From positions 1-64,000 of the forward strand of contig NZ_SBAP01000015.1 in the NCBI RefSeq assembly GCF_004134945.1: DNA of 64,000 nucleotides. Direction: 5' to 3'. The translations under genes and the position numbers were made by a program. This document shows, piece after piece, positions 51,637 through 60,526 of the stretch. The first letter of the stretch is position 1; every line of letters starts with the position of its first letter. Origin of the DNA: Fusobacterium_C necrophorum_A. Lineage in GTDB: Bacteria > Fusobacteriota > Fusobacteriia > Fusobacteriales > Fusobacteriaceae. The notes beneath the pieces are model-generated. The model was not told where the DNA came from. It saw nothing but the letters and a program-made list of their open reading frames with translations, and searched no databases.

Positions 51637-52944
51637 ATGAGAAAAATTTTTGTTTTGGACACCAATGTATTGATTCATGATCCTTACTGTATTTACAAAT
51701 TTGAAGACAACGAAGTTGTTGTTCCTATCTTTGTGATTGAGGAAATTGATAAGCTGAAAAGAAATCCTAATACAGCAATTCAAGCCAGATTGGTATCCAG
51801 AGTCATTGACGAAATTCGAAAAAAAGGAAGTTTATATCAAGGAGTGGAATTGGAAAACGATATTTTCTTCCGAGTGGAAATCAACAACAATAAGGAAGAT
51901 TTGCCGGAGGTATTACGACGAGATCTTGTAGATAATATGATTATTTCCGTCACTCTCGGCATTCAGAAAAAAAATCCGGAAACACGTGTTGTCATCGTTT
52001 CCAAGGACATTAATATGCGAATTAAAGCAGATGCTCTTAACTTGGAGGTACAGGATTACAAAAACGATAAAGTCGATTACAATGAACTCTATACCGGATT
52101 TATTGATATTTCCGTGTCGGAAGACCTGTTGGAAGACTATGGGAAGCTGGGGAAAATTTCTATTGATAAATTAGCTTTAAGTCCGGAAAATTTGACTCCA
52201 AATTGTTTTATTCGTATGAACTGTGAAAAAGAATTCTCTACAGGTCGTTATGCCAACGGAAAAGTTCGAAAAATCATCTTAGGAGATATTGAAGCTTGGG
52301 GCTTACGTGCAAGAAACGAAGAGCAACGCTTTGCTATGGAACTGTTAATGGATGAAAGTGTCAAAGTAGTAACTCTAGTCGGTGGAGCGGGAACCGGAAA
52401 AACTCTGCTTGCCATTGCCGCTGCCCTAGAACAAGTCGTGGAAAGAAAAAAATATAAGAAAATTTTTATTGCCAGACCGATTATTCCTATGGGAAAGGAT
52501 TTAGGATACCTGCCCGGCAGTGAAAAAGAAAAATTAAAACCTTGGATGCAACCTATTTTTGATAATATTGAATTTTTATCCAACAGTCGAGGGGATAAAA
52601 CAGGAGAAAAAGTAGTACAAGGTTTGGAATCTATGGGACTGATGAAAATTGAACCTCTAACATATATTCGTGGAAGAAGTATTCCCGCAGGATTTATCGT
52701 CATCGACGAAGCTCAAAACCTGACTCCATTGGAAATAAAAACCATTGTAACCAGAGTGGGAGAAAATACAAAAATTGTATTTACAGGTGATCCTGCTCAA
52801 ATTGATAATCCCTATTTGGATGCCAACACCAACGGTTTAACTTATTTGGCAGAAAAATTAAAAAATGAAAGTATTCTAGGACATATAACACTAGTAAAAG
52901 GAGAACGTTCTGAAGTGGCAGAAATTGCTGCAAAACTTTTGTAA
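51637..52944 (+). CDS. PIN domain-PhoH ATPase (YlaK type)
   Basis: 435 residues. N-terminal PIN nuclease domain (KIFVLDTNVLIHDP with Asp 8, VIEEIDKLK, and VIVSKDINMRIKADAL), C-terminal PhoH ATPase (Walker A GGAGTGKTLLAI near 250, FIVIDEAQNLTP Walker B near 350). Family members join RNase and NTPase/helicase activity and act on RNA. GAGGAG precedes ATG 51637. A terminator at 52977-53028 ends the unit. Confidence 0.92.
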   Translation: MRKIFVLDTNVLIHDPYCIYKFEDNEVVVPIFVIEEIDKLKRNPNTAIQARLVSRVIDEIRKKGSLYQGVELENDIFFRVEINNNKEDLPEVLRRDLVDNMIISVTLGIQKKNPETRVVIVSKDINMRIKADALNLEVQDYKNDKVDYNELYTGFIDISVSEDLLEDYGKLGKISIDKLALSPENLTPNCFIRMNCEKEFSTGRYANGKVRKIILGDIEAWGLRARNEEQRFAMELLMDESVKVVTLVGGAGTGKTLLAIAAALEQVVERKKYKKIFIARPIIPMGKDLGYLPGSEKEKLKPWMQPIFDNIEFLSNSRGDKTGEKVVQGLESMGLMKIEPLTYIRGRSIPAGFIVIDEAQNLTPLEIKTIVTRVGENTKIVFTGDPAQIDNPYLDANTNGLTYLAEKLKNESILGHITLVKGERSEVAEIAAKLL

Positions 52945-53502
52945 AATTTCTTTAGAATTCTCCATAAAAGCACAAGAAGAGATGTTTAAAATAAGAACGA
53001 TAGTTATTATTTTAATACATCTCTTTTTGTTTGTTTTAAGTTTCAAATCCCTATCTCCCTCCTAATAAGACCTTAGGTAAGTTTCCAGATTCCCTTAAGT
53101 ATGCCTCTTTTCTTTCTTTGATAACATCTACGAATAAAAAAATTTGAACTTAGTCTTACACAGATTTTTATAAAATTTCCATGAATATCCTAAATATTTA
53201 ATATAAATCCGAAAATTTTATTTATTAAAACTCTCTCTTACTGAAACACTAATAAAACAAATATAATTCATAAACTTCTATTAAAATATTATTATATAAT
53301 TCATAAATTTGACAAATACAATTTATAATATCTATAATTTTATTAAATAAAGCAGATTTTTAAAAACAAATGTTCATCTTTAGAAAAAATACATCGAAAT
53401 TAGTTATTTTAGTTTTATTTAAAAAGTGTTAAAAGTATTTTTTTATTTGATACGGGTGATTAAAACATTATTATAAAAATATAGTATAGGAGGGAAAAAA
53501 GG
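52945..53502. other. AT-rich intergenic region before the adhesin, 558 bp
   Basis: A terminator lies at 52977-53028 and a possible adhesin promoter near the end (TTGATA 53447-53452 with TATAAA 53472-53477, spacer 19). The rest is extremely AT-rich with no ORF of interest; such sequence may be curved or bind regulators, which I cannot show. Confidence 0.5.
52977..53028 (+). terminator. Terminator after the PhoH gene
   Basis: AAGAGATG (52977-52984) pairs with CATCTCTT (53018-53025), with inner TTAAAATAA/TTATTTTAA pairing, followed by a T-run. Confidence 0.8.
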
Positions 53503-56500
53503 ATGAAAAATAAGAAGTATTTGTTGTTTTGTTTATGTTTATTAGCGTTTTCTCAATCAGCTTTTGGAGCAGTAAAAGATGACAGAGTCAGTCCAACCGG
53601 AACTGACGGAAATCATATCTACGTGACAGAACATGATCACCTAGATGAAAAACCTGCAACACTCCAAAAATTAGGAGGGCAAAACAGCCTTACAATCGAA
53701 AATGTCGGTAATGAGGTAAAAGGTCGATGGAATGTGGCAATTGGAATGAAAAATGTCACGGACGACGTTTTCAGTGCCGCTTTTGGATATCGTAACTCCG
53801 CTACTAAATGGAGCAGTTCCGCTTTTGGTCAATGGAATGAAGCAATCGGAGAATTCAGTTCCGCCTTCGGATATTGGAATATAGCCAGTGGTAAATACAA
53901 CAGTTCCGCCTTCGGTATGGGAAATGAAGCCACTGCCAGTCAAGCTTCCGCCTTTGGGTATTGGAATTTCGCAACCGGAAGATTTGCTTCCGCCTTCGGA
54001 TCCCGCAATGAAGCTAAAGGAACAAAAAGCACCGCCATCGGATTTGAAAATGAGGCACACTCACATGCTACTTCCGTCGGATATAGAAACTTGGTATGGG
54101 GAGGTAATAACGCCTTCGGAAATTCAAATATTGTAAAAGGAAGTACAAGTACTGCTATCGGTAGCGGAAATAAAATAGAAGGTCCCGACAATACTTACGA
54201 CCTAAATCAAGGAGAATATAATTTTATTCTTGGAAGTAGCAATGAAATAGCAGCACATGCCAATAATAATTTTATACTGGGAAATCGTGTTACCATTGGT
54301 AAAGGAATCCATAGAGCCGTAGTATTGGGAAGTGACTCAACAGCAGTAAATAATGCCGTATCTGTCGGATCGGCAACAGAAAGAAGAAGAATAGTCAATG
54401 TTGCAGACGGAACTCAAGATACCGATGCTGCAACTGTGGGACAAGTTAAGAATTTAATCGCTTCAGGTACAGGAACAACTTCGGAAAGTGAAACTGATCC
54501 GGTTTTCAAAAAAGGAGAAAGTGACTACAGCATAGTTGCCGGAATAAATAATAAAGCAACCGATTGGCAAAGTTCTGCTTTTGGACACGATAATGAAGCA
54601 ACTAACGATCACAGTTCCGCTTTCGGTTTTAAAAATATAGCAGGAGGAGATTACAGCTCAGCTTTTGGAAATACCAATACGGCAACAGAACATGCCAGCT
54701 CTGCTTTTGGATATGGAAATAAAGCTCAAGGAGAGAATAGTTCCGCTTTCGGTTTTGAAAATATAGCATCAGGAATCAATAGTTCCGCCTTCGGTTATAA
54801 GAACACGGCCAGTGGAAAACGTAGTGCCGCTTTCGGCCTTAACAATAGAGCGGAAGGAAATGACAGTTTTGCTTTTGGACGTGGTAACATTGCAAAAAAT
54901 CAAGACAGTTTTGCTTTCGGTTTTGATAATAAAGCATATGGAAAGCATAGTTCCGCTTTCGGTTATGATAATGAAACCTATGGAGAAAATACTTCTGCCT
55001 TTGGTTTTCGTAGCAGAGTAGACGGAAATAACAGCTCTGCCTTTGGATATGAGATATCCGTATCAGGAGAAGGATCAGGTGCTTTCGGTAGAGGAGAATA
55101 TAATTATAGTGGAGGGCACAGATATAAAATAGAAGGAAACAATTCTTGGGCGATAGGTTCTTATAATAGTATTGCAGCGGGAGCAGATAATAATCATATA
55201 TTAGGAAATAATATAGCTATTGGTGCAGGAATTACCGGCTCTATAGTTTTAGGAGATAAATCTACCGTTGAACACAGTGATACTCTTTCTATAGGTTCAG
55301 CAACAAATAAAAGAAGAATAGTTCACGTAGCAGAGGGAACTGCCGACACTGATGCTGCAACCGTTGGACAAGTTAAAAATCTTCTTGCTTCAAGTTCAGG
55401 AAGCGGTGGAACAGTAGATGCTTATACCAAAGCTGAAACTGATAGTAAATTTGCTACAAAAACAGATATGGAAAATATAAAGACAAATAAATTAGATACT
55501 TCTACTTACAATCATGATAAAGCAATTGTAGAAGGCTCTCTTCAAAATAAAGTAGATAAAGATGCAAGCAACTTATCAGAAAGCGATGTCAATGCTTGGA
55601 AAGCCAAGTTAGGAGTTGGAACCGGTAGTGGAACTCCTATAGATGCCTATACAAAGGCAGAAAGTGATAATAAATTCGCAACTGTTGACAGTTTAAACAA
55701 TAAACTTGACAAAGAAGTTTATAATAAGGAAAAAGCAACCTTTGCAACAAAAACAGACTTAAATACTAAAGCGGATAAAAATAATGTATATACAAAAACT
55801 GAAACTGACGACAAATACTTGGATAAAACTACTTATAATGCGGATAAAGCAAACTTTGCAACGAAAACGGAATTGGATAGTAAAGTGAACAAGGATGGAA
55901 GTAATCTATCTGTAGACGATATTACTTCTTGGAAAGAAAAACTTGCCGTTGCCACTGTTAATAGTATTGCCAATACCGCCGCAGGAAACCAAAGTACAGG
56001 TCTGGGACATGGAAATGTTATTAGTGGAAATTATTCCACGGCTGTTGGGTATAAAAATAAAGTAAGTGGAAATAATTCAGGAGCCTTCGGGGATCCAAAT
56101 ATCGTTACCGGTAATCGTTCCTATGCCTTTGGTAATGATAATACGATAGCCGGTGATGATAATTTTGTTCTGGGTTCTAATGTAAAGATAGGAGAGGGAA
56201 TTACAAATTCGGTTGCACTTGGAAATAACTCAACAGTAAGCGGTTCTAACGAAGTTTCAGTAGGATCCTCTGCAAACAAAAGAAAGATAACGAATGTAGC
56301 GGATGGAGAAATATCGGAAACTTCATCTGATGCGGTAACAGGAAAACAACTTTACAGTGCTATGAAAAATACAAGTGGTGTAGAAAATCTAAGAAATGAA
56401 GTAAATGAAAAATTTGCAGATGTCAAATCGAAAATAAATCATGTCGGTTCTTTAAGTGCGGCACTTTCAGCATTACATCCTATGCAATATGATCCGAAAG

Positions 56501-56787
56501 CTCCTAATCAAATCATGGCAGCGGTAGGACATTACAAAGACAAGCAAGCTGTCGCAGTAGGGCTAAATCACTATTTTAGTCCGAACTTCATGGTAAATGC
56601 AGGAGTAGCCTTAGGCAATGAATCCAAAGTAAATACTATGGCAAATCTTGGATTTACATGGAAAATTGGAAAAGGTAGTGAAGAGATGCCACAAGAAAAC
56701 TTCTCGACCGAATTGCAACGTTTAACGGCTGAAAATCGAGAATTGAACGAAAGAATTCGAAGATTAGAAGAAGCTATAAAAAAATAA
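53503..56787 (+). CDS. YadA-type trimeric autotransporter adhesin
   Basis: 1094 residues, surface adhesin (type Vc). Signal peptide (MKNKKYLLFCLCLLAFSQSAFGA). Head 1 (~70-285), neck 1 (RRIVNVADGTQDTDAATVGQ, ~293-315), head 2 (~345-595) built from thirteen 14-residue SSAFGY-type repeats, neck 2 (~603-625), a stalk (~630-820) with recurring AYTKAE-D-KFAT modules, a third short head and neck (~825-953), coiled coil, and the YadA anchor (~976-1058: HVGSLSAALSALHPM...NLGFTWKIGKG). An unusual ~36-residue coiled-coil tail (LQRLTAENRELNERIRRLEE) follows the anchor. AGGAGGG precedes the ATG. Likely binds host matrix or cells. Confidence 0.95.
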   Translation: MKNKKYLLFCLCLLAFSQSAFGAVKDDRVSPTGTDGNHIYVTEHDHLDEKPATLQKLGGQNSLTIENVGNEVKGRWNVAIGMKNVTDDVFSAAFGYRNSATKWSSSAFGQWNEAIGEFSSAFGYWNIASGKYNSSAFGMGNEATASQASAFGYWNFATGRFASAFGSRNEAKGTKSTAIGFENEAHSHATSVGYRNLVWGGNNAFGNSNIVKGSTSTAIGSGNKIEGPDNTYDLNQGEYNFILGSSNEIAAHANNNFILGNRVTIGKGIHRAVVLGSDSTAVNNAVSVGSATERRRIVNVADGTQDTDAATVGQVKNLIASGTGTTSESETDPVFKKGESDYSIVAGINNKATDWQSSAFGHDNEATNDHSSAFGFKNIAGGDYSSAFGNTNTATEHASSAFGYGNKAQGENSSAFGFENIASGINSSAFGYKNTASGKRSAAFGLNNRAEGNDSFAFGRGNIAKNQDSFAFGFDNKAYGKHSSAFGYDNETYGENTSAFGFRSRVDGNNSSAFGYEISVSGEGSGAFGRGEYNYSGGHRYKIEGNNSWAIGSYNSIAAGADNNHILGNNIAIGAGITGSIVLGDKSTVEHSDTLSIGSATNKRRIVHVAEGTADTDAATVGQVKNLLASSSGSGGTVDAYTKAETDSKFATKTDMENIKTNKLDTSTYNHDKAIVEGSLQNKVDKDASNLSESDVNAWKAKLGVGTGSGTPIDAYTKAESDNKFATVDSLNNKLDKEVYNKEKATFATKTDLNTKADKNNVYTKTETDDKYLDKTTYNADKANFATKTELDSKVNKDGSNLSVDDITSWKEKLAVATVNSIANTAAGNQSTGLGHGNVISGNYSTAVGYKNKVSGNNSGAFGDPNIVTGNRSYAFGNDNTIAGDDNFVLGSNVKIGEGITNSVALGNNSTVSGSNEVSVGSSANKRKITNVADGEISETSSDAVTGKQLYSAMKNTSGVENLRNEVNEKFADVKSKINHVGSLSAALSALHPMQYDPKAPNQIMAAVGHYKDKQAVAVGLNHYFSPNFMVNAGVALGNESKVNTMANLGFTWKIGKGSEEMPQENFSTELQRLTAENRELNERIRRLEEAIKK
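54571..55116 (+). repeat. Thirteen consecutive 42-bp coding repeats (adhesin head 2)
   Basis: Each 42-bp unit encodes 14 residues of the form SSAFGYxNxAxGxx with no insertion or deletion between units. The units form left-handed beta-roll turns in the head. Less regular copies of the same repeat make up head 1 (about 53780-54180). Confidence 0.9.
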
Positions 56788-56854
56788 AACCACTATCTTG
56801 AAATCTCTTTCCTCCTCCTTAACAACAAAATATAGCTTTTCAAAGGTGGAAAAA

Positions 56855-56889
56855 ATAAGAGCTGGATTCTTTCGAATCCAGCTCTTTAT
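56855..56889. terminator. Bidirectional terminator, adhesin/hydratase
   Basis: Perfect 13-bp stem AAGAGCTGGATTC (56857-56869) with 56874-56886, tetraloop TTTC. Confidence 0.9.
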
Positions 56890-56913
56890 TCTAAATTAAA
56901 ATACCTCTAAAAT

Positions 56914-57318
56914 TTATGCTTTCATTACCTTTGCTTTTCCGCTTAACACAACCACTCCGTCTTGATTGGTACAAACCGTAGATAATAAAACTCTTTTCTT
57001 CTCCGGAATAAGCTCTATAATTTCTACATTTGCAGTAATCGTATCTCCAAAATAAACAGGTGCTGTAAAAGCAATTTCTTGCCCCATATAAATAGTACCT
57101 TCTCCGGGTAATTTTGTTCCTAGAACAGCAGAAATTAAACCGGCTGTCAACATACCATGAGCAATTCTCTTTTTAAACATTGTTTTTTTTGCATGCTCTT
57201 CATTTAAATGAGCGGGATTTACATCAAGTGTAATTCCGGAATATAAGATGACATCCGTTTCTGTAATTGTTTTTGTAATACTATCTTTCATTCCTATTTT
57301 CAAATCTTCAAATTTCAT
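56914..57318 (-). CDS. MaoC-like (R)-specific enoyl-CoA hydratase
   Basis: 134 residues from ATG 57318 (AGGAGG upstream); the open frame to 57417 would run into the permease gene. Single hot-dog domain with the hydratase-2 motif: Asp and His in DVNPAHLNEEHA (~32-37) and AHGMLTAGLISAVLG. PhaJ-type enzymes interconvert (R)-3-hydroxyacyl-CoA and trans-2-enoyl-CoA. Third gene after CoA-transferase and GntP permease, so it plausibly dehydrates the CoA ester formed from the imported acid. Confidence 0.9.
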   Translation of the reverse strand: MKFEDLKIGMKDSITKTITETDVILYSGITLDVNPAHLNEEHAKKTMFKKRIAHGMLTAGLISAVLGTKLPGEGTIYMGQEIAFTAPVYFGDTITANVEIIELIPEKKRVLLSTVCTNQDGVVVLSGKAKVMKA

Positions 57319-57347
57319 AATTTCCTCCTGATATTTTTCTTTCTCTT

Positions 57348-58727
57348 TTAAACGACTCCAAGTGTTGCAAAAATTACACAGAAAATCACGGAAATAGTAG
57401 GGATGACAACCGTACACATTCCAATATCCGCATAAGATTCACGATGGGTTAATCCCGTTACACCTAATAAGGTAATCACGGCTCCATTGTGAGGCATAGT
57501 ATCCAAACCACCGCATGCAATTGCAGCAATTCTATGAAGTACTTCCGGAGATATTCCCAATTCTTGAGCTTGTTGTAAATATGTACTTCCCAAAGCTCCC
57601 AATGCAATACTCAATCCTCCGGAAGCCGACCCGGTAATTCCTGCTAGGGAAGATACCGATACCGCTTCTGAAATCAAAGGATTAGAAGATAAGCCCAACA
57701 ATGCTCCCTTTACAACTGTAAAAGCTGCCAATCCTGCAATCACATTTCCGTATCCTACCTCAGAAGCTGTATTCATGATTGCCAACAAAGATCCCTGTAC
57801 TCCATCACTCAAAGTCTTCACCACATGATTCATTCTCTTGATATTGGTTATAATGGCAATTACAATGGCTAAAAATAAAGAAATAATCAAACTCCAGTTT
57901 CCAACTACTTTTTTTGCTTCCGTATTATATTCCGATTCTAAATAAGACAAATCCATAGCAGGAAAAATTTCTCTCGATAAAATAAAACTCACAACCAACA
58001 CTAGAAGAATAGGTAAAATTGCAATGAAAAAAGAAGGAAGATTTGATACATCTAATTTTGTAATTTTTTCATTTTCATGCTTTCCGTATCCTTCTCCTTG
58101 TGCCATAGCATTTCTTACTCTGAATTGTACCCATGCCAAGCCTCCGAACAACATAATGGCAGAAGCAATAATTCCTAAAACAGGTGCAGCATACACATCC
58201 GTCCCAAAAAATTTCATCGGAATTGCATTTTGAATTTGCGGCGTTCCCGGTAAAGCAGTCATGGTAAAAGTGAAAGCTCCAATCGCAATGGAAGCCGGAA
58301 TAAACCTTTTAGGAATTTGACTTTCCCGATACAATTCCACCGCCACAGGATAAACTGCAAATGCCACTACAAATAAGGAAACTCCCCCATAAGTCAAAAT
58401 AGCACAGGATAATACAACAGCCAAGATAGCTCTCTCTTTTCCTAATTTTTCACAAATAAAATAAGCAATCGCTTTTGCACAACCCGTATCCTCCATTACC
58501 TTCCCAAAAATAGCTCCTAATAAAAAGATGGGAAAATAATTTCTAACATATCCTCCTAAACTTGTCATGAAAACTTCCGTGTATGTAGCCAACAAGTGAC
58601 TTCCTCCGCCTAAAAAAGCTGCCAAACATGCTAAAATAGGTGCCAATATTAATACGGAAATTCCTCGATATGCCAAATACATCAATAACACTAATGATAT
58701 AACAATTCCTATTACTCCTAAAGTCAT
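57348..58727 (-). CDS. GntP-family permease (short hydroxy-acid transporter)
   Basis: 459 residues, about 12 hydrophobic segments. ILAPILACLAAFLGG near the start, TALPGTPQIQNAIP, GSASGGLSIALGALG and HNGAVITLLGVTGLTHRESY are GntP features. The family carries gluconate-type acids and includes D-beta-hydroxybutyrate permeases. Placed between a CoA-transferase and a MaoC hydratase, its substrate is more likely a short 3-hydroxy or fatty acid than gluconate. Confidence 0.87.
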   Translation of the reverse strand: MTLGVIGIVISLVLLMYLAYRGISVLILAPILACLAAFLGGGSHLLATYTEVFMTSLGGYVRNYFPIFLLGAIFGKVMEDTGCAKAIAYFICEKLGKERAILAVVLSCAILTYGGVSLFVVAFAVYPVAVELYRESQIPKRFIPASIAIGAFTFTMTALPGTPQIQNAIPMKFFGTDVYAAPVLGIIASAIMLFGGLAWVQFRVRNAMAQGEGYGKHENEKITKLDVSNLPSFFIAILPILLVLVVSFILSREIFPAMDLSYLESEYNTEAKKVVGNWSLIISLFLAIVIAIITNIKRMNHVVKTLSDGVQGSLLAIMNTASEVGYGNVIAGLAAFTVVKGALLGLSSNPLISEAVSVSSLAGITGSASGGLSIALGALGSTYLQQAQELGISPEVLHRIAAIACGGLDTMPHNGAVITLLGVTGLTHRESYADIGMCTVVIPTISVIFCVIFATLGVV

Positions 58728-58763
58728 CCTTTCCTCCTTATTTTTTCCTTCATTTCAATATGA

Positions 58764-60308
58764 TTAAAATTCCAATTCCATTTTCTCTTCTTTATAAATC
58801 TTCGCATCTATTTGCTTCAAATCTTTTGCAATCAGGGGAACAAAATCCATTTGATTCAAGATATCTTTTTGTAAATCAATTCCCGGTGCAATTTCTATCA
58901 AAGTAAGTCCTTCTTTTCTCAATTCAAAAACAGCTCTTTCTGTAATATATAGGACTTTTTTTCCTTTTCCGGCAGCCAAGTTTCCTGAAAATGTAATTTG
59001 ATCTAAATCGGCAACAAATTTTTTAATTTTTCCTTCTTGAATAATTCTAAGTTCTCCATTTTCTACTTTTATTTTCAATCCCCCTGCAGTAAAGGTTCCA
59101 CAAAATACTACTTCTTTTGCATTTTGTGTAATATTAATAAATCCTCCGCATCCGGCGATTTTAGGTCCAAATTTAGAAACATTGATGTTTCCGGCTGCAT
59201 CACATTGAGCTAATCCTAAAAAAGCCACATCCAAACCTCCTCCATCATAAAAGTCAAATTGATAAGGTTGGTCGATAATACAAGTCGGATTGATAGAAGC
59301 TCCGAAATTTAATCCTCCCATAGGAGTTCCCCCTATGGCTCCCGGTTCCACTGTTGGAATAAACCATTTTTCCTGTTTTTCTTCTCGTAAAACAAGAGGA
59401 ATCATTTCCGGCATTCCGATTCCATAATTTAAAATTCTCTTTTCTTTTCCTAAAACCATGGCGGAACGTCTGGCAATTATTTTACGTTCATCTAAAATAA
59501 AATCCGATAATCCCCCCTCCTGAAGCATCAAATGGTTACTTACGTACATTTCATTGAATTGCTCGGAAAGTGTCTGCATATGATTGGAAGCTTCGGATAT
59601 CACAACATAATCTACTAAAATTCCCGGTATTTTTACATCTTTCGGTGAAATTGATTTTACCATTCTCTCCACTTGTACAAATACTTTTCCTCCGTTATTT
59701 TTCACTGCAGTAGCAATGGATAAAGCTTCCAAAGTCAAAGCTTCTTTTTCAAAGGAAATATTTCCGTCTTTATCGGATGAAGTTCCTCTCAATATTGCCA
59801 CATCCAATTTGGGAGCTTTAAAAAATAAAATATCTTCTTCTTCAATTTTTATCTTTTGTACCAAATTTTCAGAAGTTTTGGAATTTAATTTTCCACCATT
59901 GATATCCGGATCCACAAAAGTCTCCAAACCTACATAAGATAATGTTCCCGGTTTTCCTGCTGCCATATCTCGAAACATTTGTGAAAGAACTCCCTGTGGA
60001 AAATTATATGCCTCAATCTCTTCCTCAACTGCCAATTTTCCCAGTGAAGGTGCCAATCCCCAATGCCCTCCTATCACTTTTTTCAGCAATCCTCTGTGTG
60101 CTAATCTGTTTAATCCTTTTTCTGAACCGTCTCCAAATCCGGCAGCAAAAATTAAAGAAAGATTTCTAGGTTCATTTTCGCATAAAAATGAATTCTCAAT
60201 TTCTTTTAAAATTTCTTCAGGAATTCCTATTCCTACAAACCCGTCAACAGCAATAAAATATCCGTTTTTTATTAAACCAGGGACATCCTTCGCTTCTATT
60301 ATTTTCAT
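58764..60308 (-). CDS. Acyl-CoA:acetate/acetoacetate CoA-transferase (fused alpha-beta, YdiF-like)
   Basis: 514 residues with both family I CoA-transferase halves in one chain. FVAVDGF-like start (YFIAVDGFVGIGIPEEI), and in the second half the catalytic Glu within PTVEPGAIGGTPMGG (~350). CDAAGNINVSKFG and FCGTFTAGGLK are typical of YdiF/acetate CoA-transferases. It would move CoA from an acyl-CoA donor onto the imported acid. First gene of the operon; AAGGAGGAG precedes ATG 60308. Confidence 0.92.
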   Translation of the reverse strand: MKIIEAKDVPGLIKNGYFIAVDGFVGIGIPEEILKEIENSFLCENEPRNLSLIFAAGFGDGSEKGLNRLAHRGLLKKVIGGHWGLAPSLGKLAVEEEIEAYNFPQGVLSQMFRDMAAGKPGTLSYVGLETFVDPDINGGKLNSKTSENLVQKIKIEEEDILFFKAPKLDVAILRGTSSDKDGNISFEKEALTLEALSIATAVKNNGGKVFVQVERMVKSISPKDVKIPGILVDYVVISEASNHMQTLSEQFNEMYVSNHLMLQEGGLSDFILDERKIIARRSAMVLGKEKRILNYGIGMPEMIPLVLREEKQEKWFIPTVEPGAIGGTPMGGLNFGASINPTCIIDQPYQFDFYDGGGLDVAFLGLAQCDAAGNINVSKFGPKIAGCGGFINITQNAKEVVFCGTFTAGGLKIKVENGELRIIQEGKIKKFVADLDQITFSGNLAAGKGKKVLYITERAVFELRKEGLTLIEIAPGIDLQKDILNQMDFVPLIAKDLKQIDAKIYKEEKMELEF

Positions 60309-60526
60309 AATCTCCTCCTTTTTGTTTTCTAAAATGAATATACTCTCAATTATATATACAATATTTTTTAAAAAATGTAAATACTTTTTTAAAAAAGTTT
60401 ATTTTTTCCTTAAATAGAACACTAAGTTCTCTATATAAAATGTTTATTTATGAATATTTATTTTTTTATGTATAAAGAAAAATTTTTGTGATATAATAAA
60501 AAAAAGAAAAGAAAAAGAGGGGATTT
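60309..60526. promoter_or_regulatory. Divergent control region with paired T6A6 palindromes
   Basis: Two palindromes, ATTTTTTAAAAAAT (60363-60376) and ACTTTTTTAAAAAAGT (60383-60398), have centres exactly 21 bp apart, two helical turns. They cover the region just upstream of a TATAAT for the CoA-transferase operon (minus, 60354-60349). A third inverted repeat AGAAC-ACTAA-GTTCT is at 60416-60430. The regulator gene has an extended -10, TGATATAAT (TATAAT 60492-60497). The AT-richness makes some of this possible by chance. Confidence 0.55.

Noticed and set aside
54571..55116. Regular 42-bp repeats as a possible CRISPR array
   Set aside because: Repeats are contiguous, coding and in frame, with no unique spacers.
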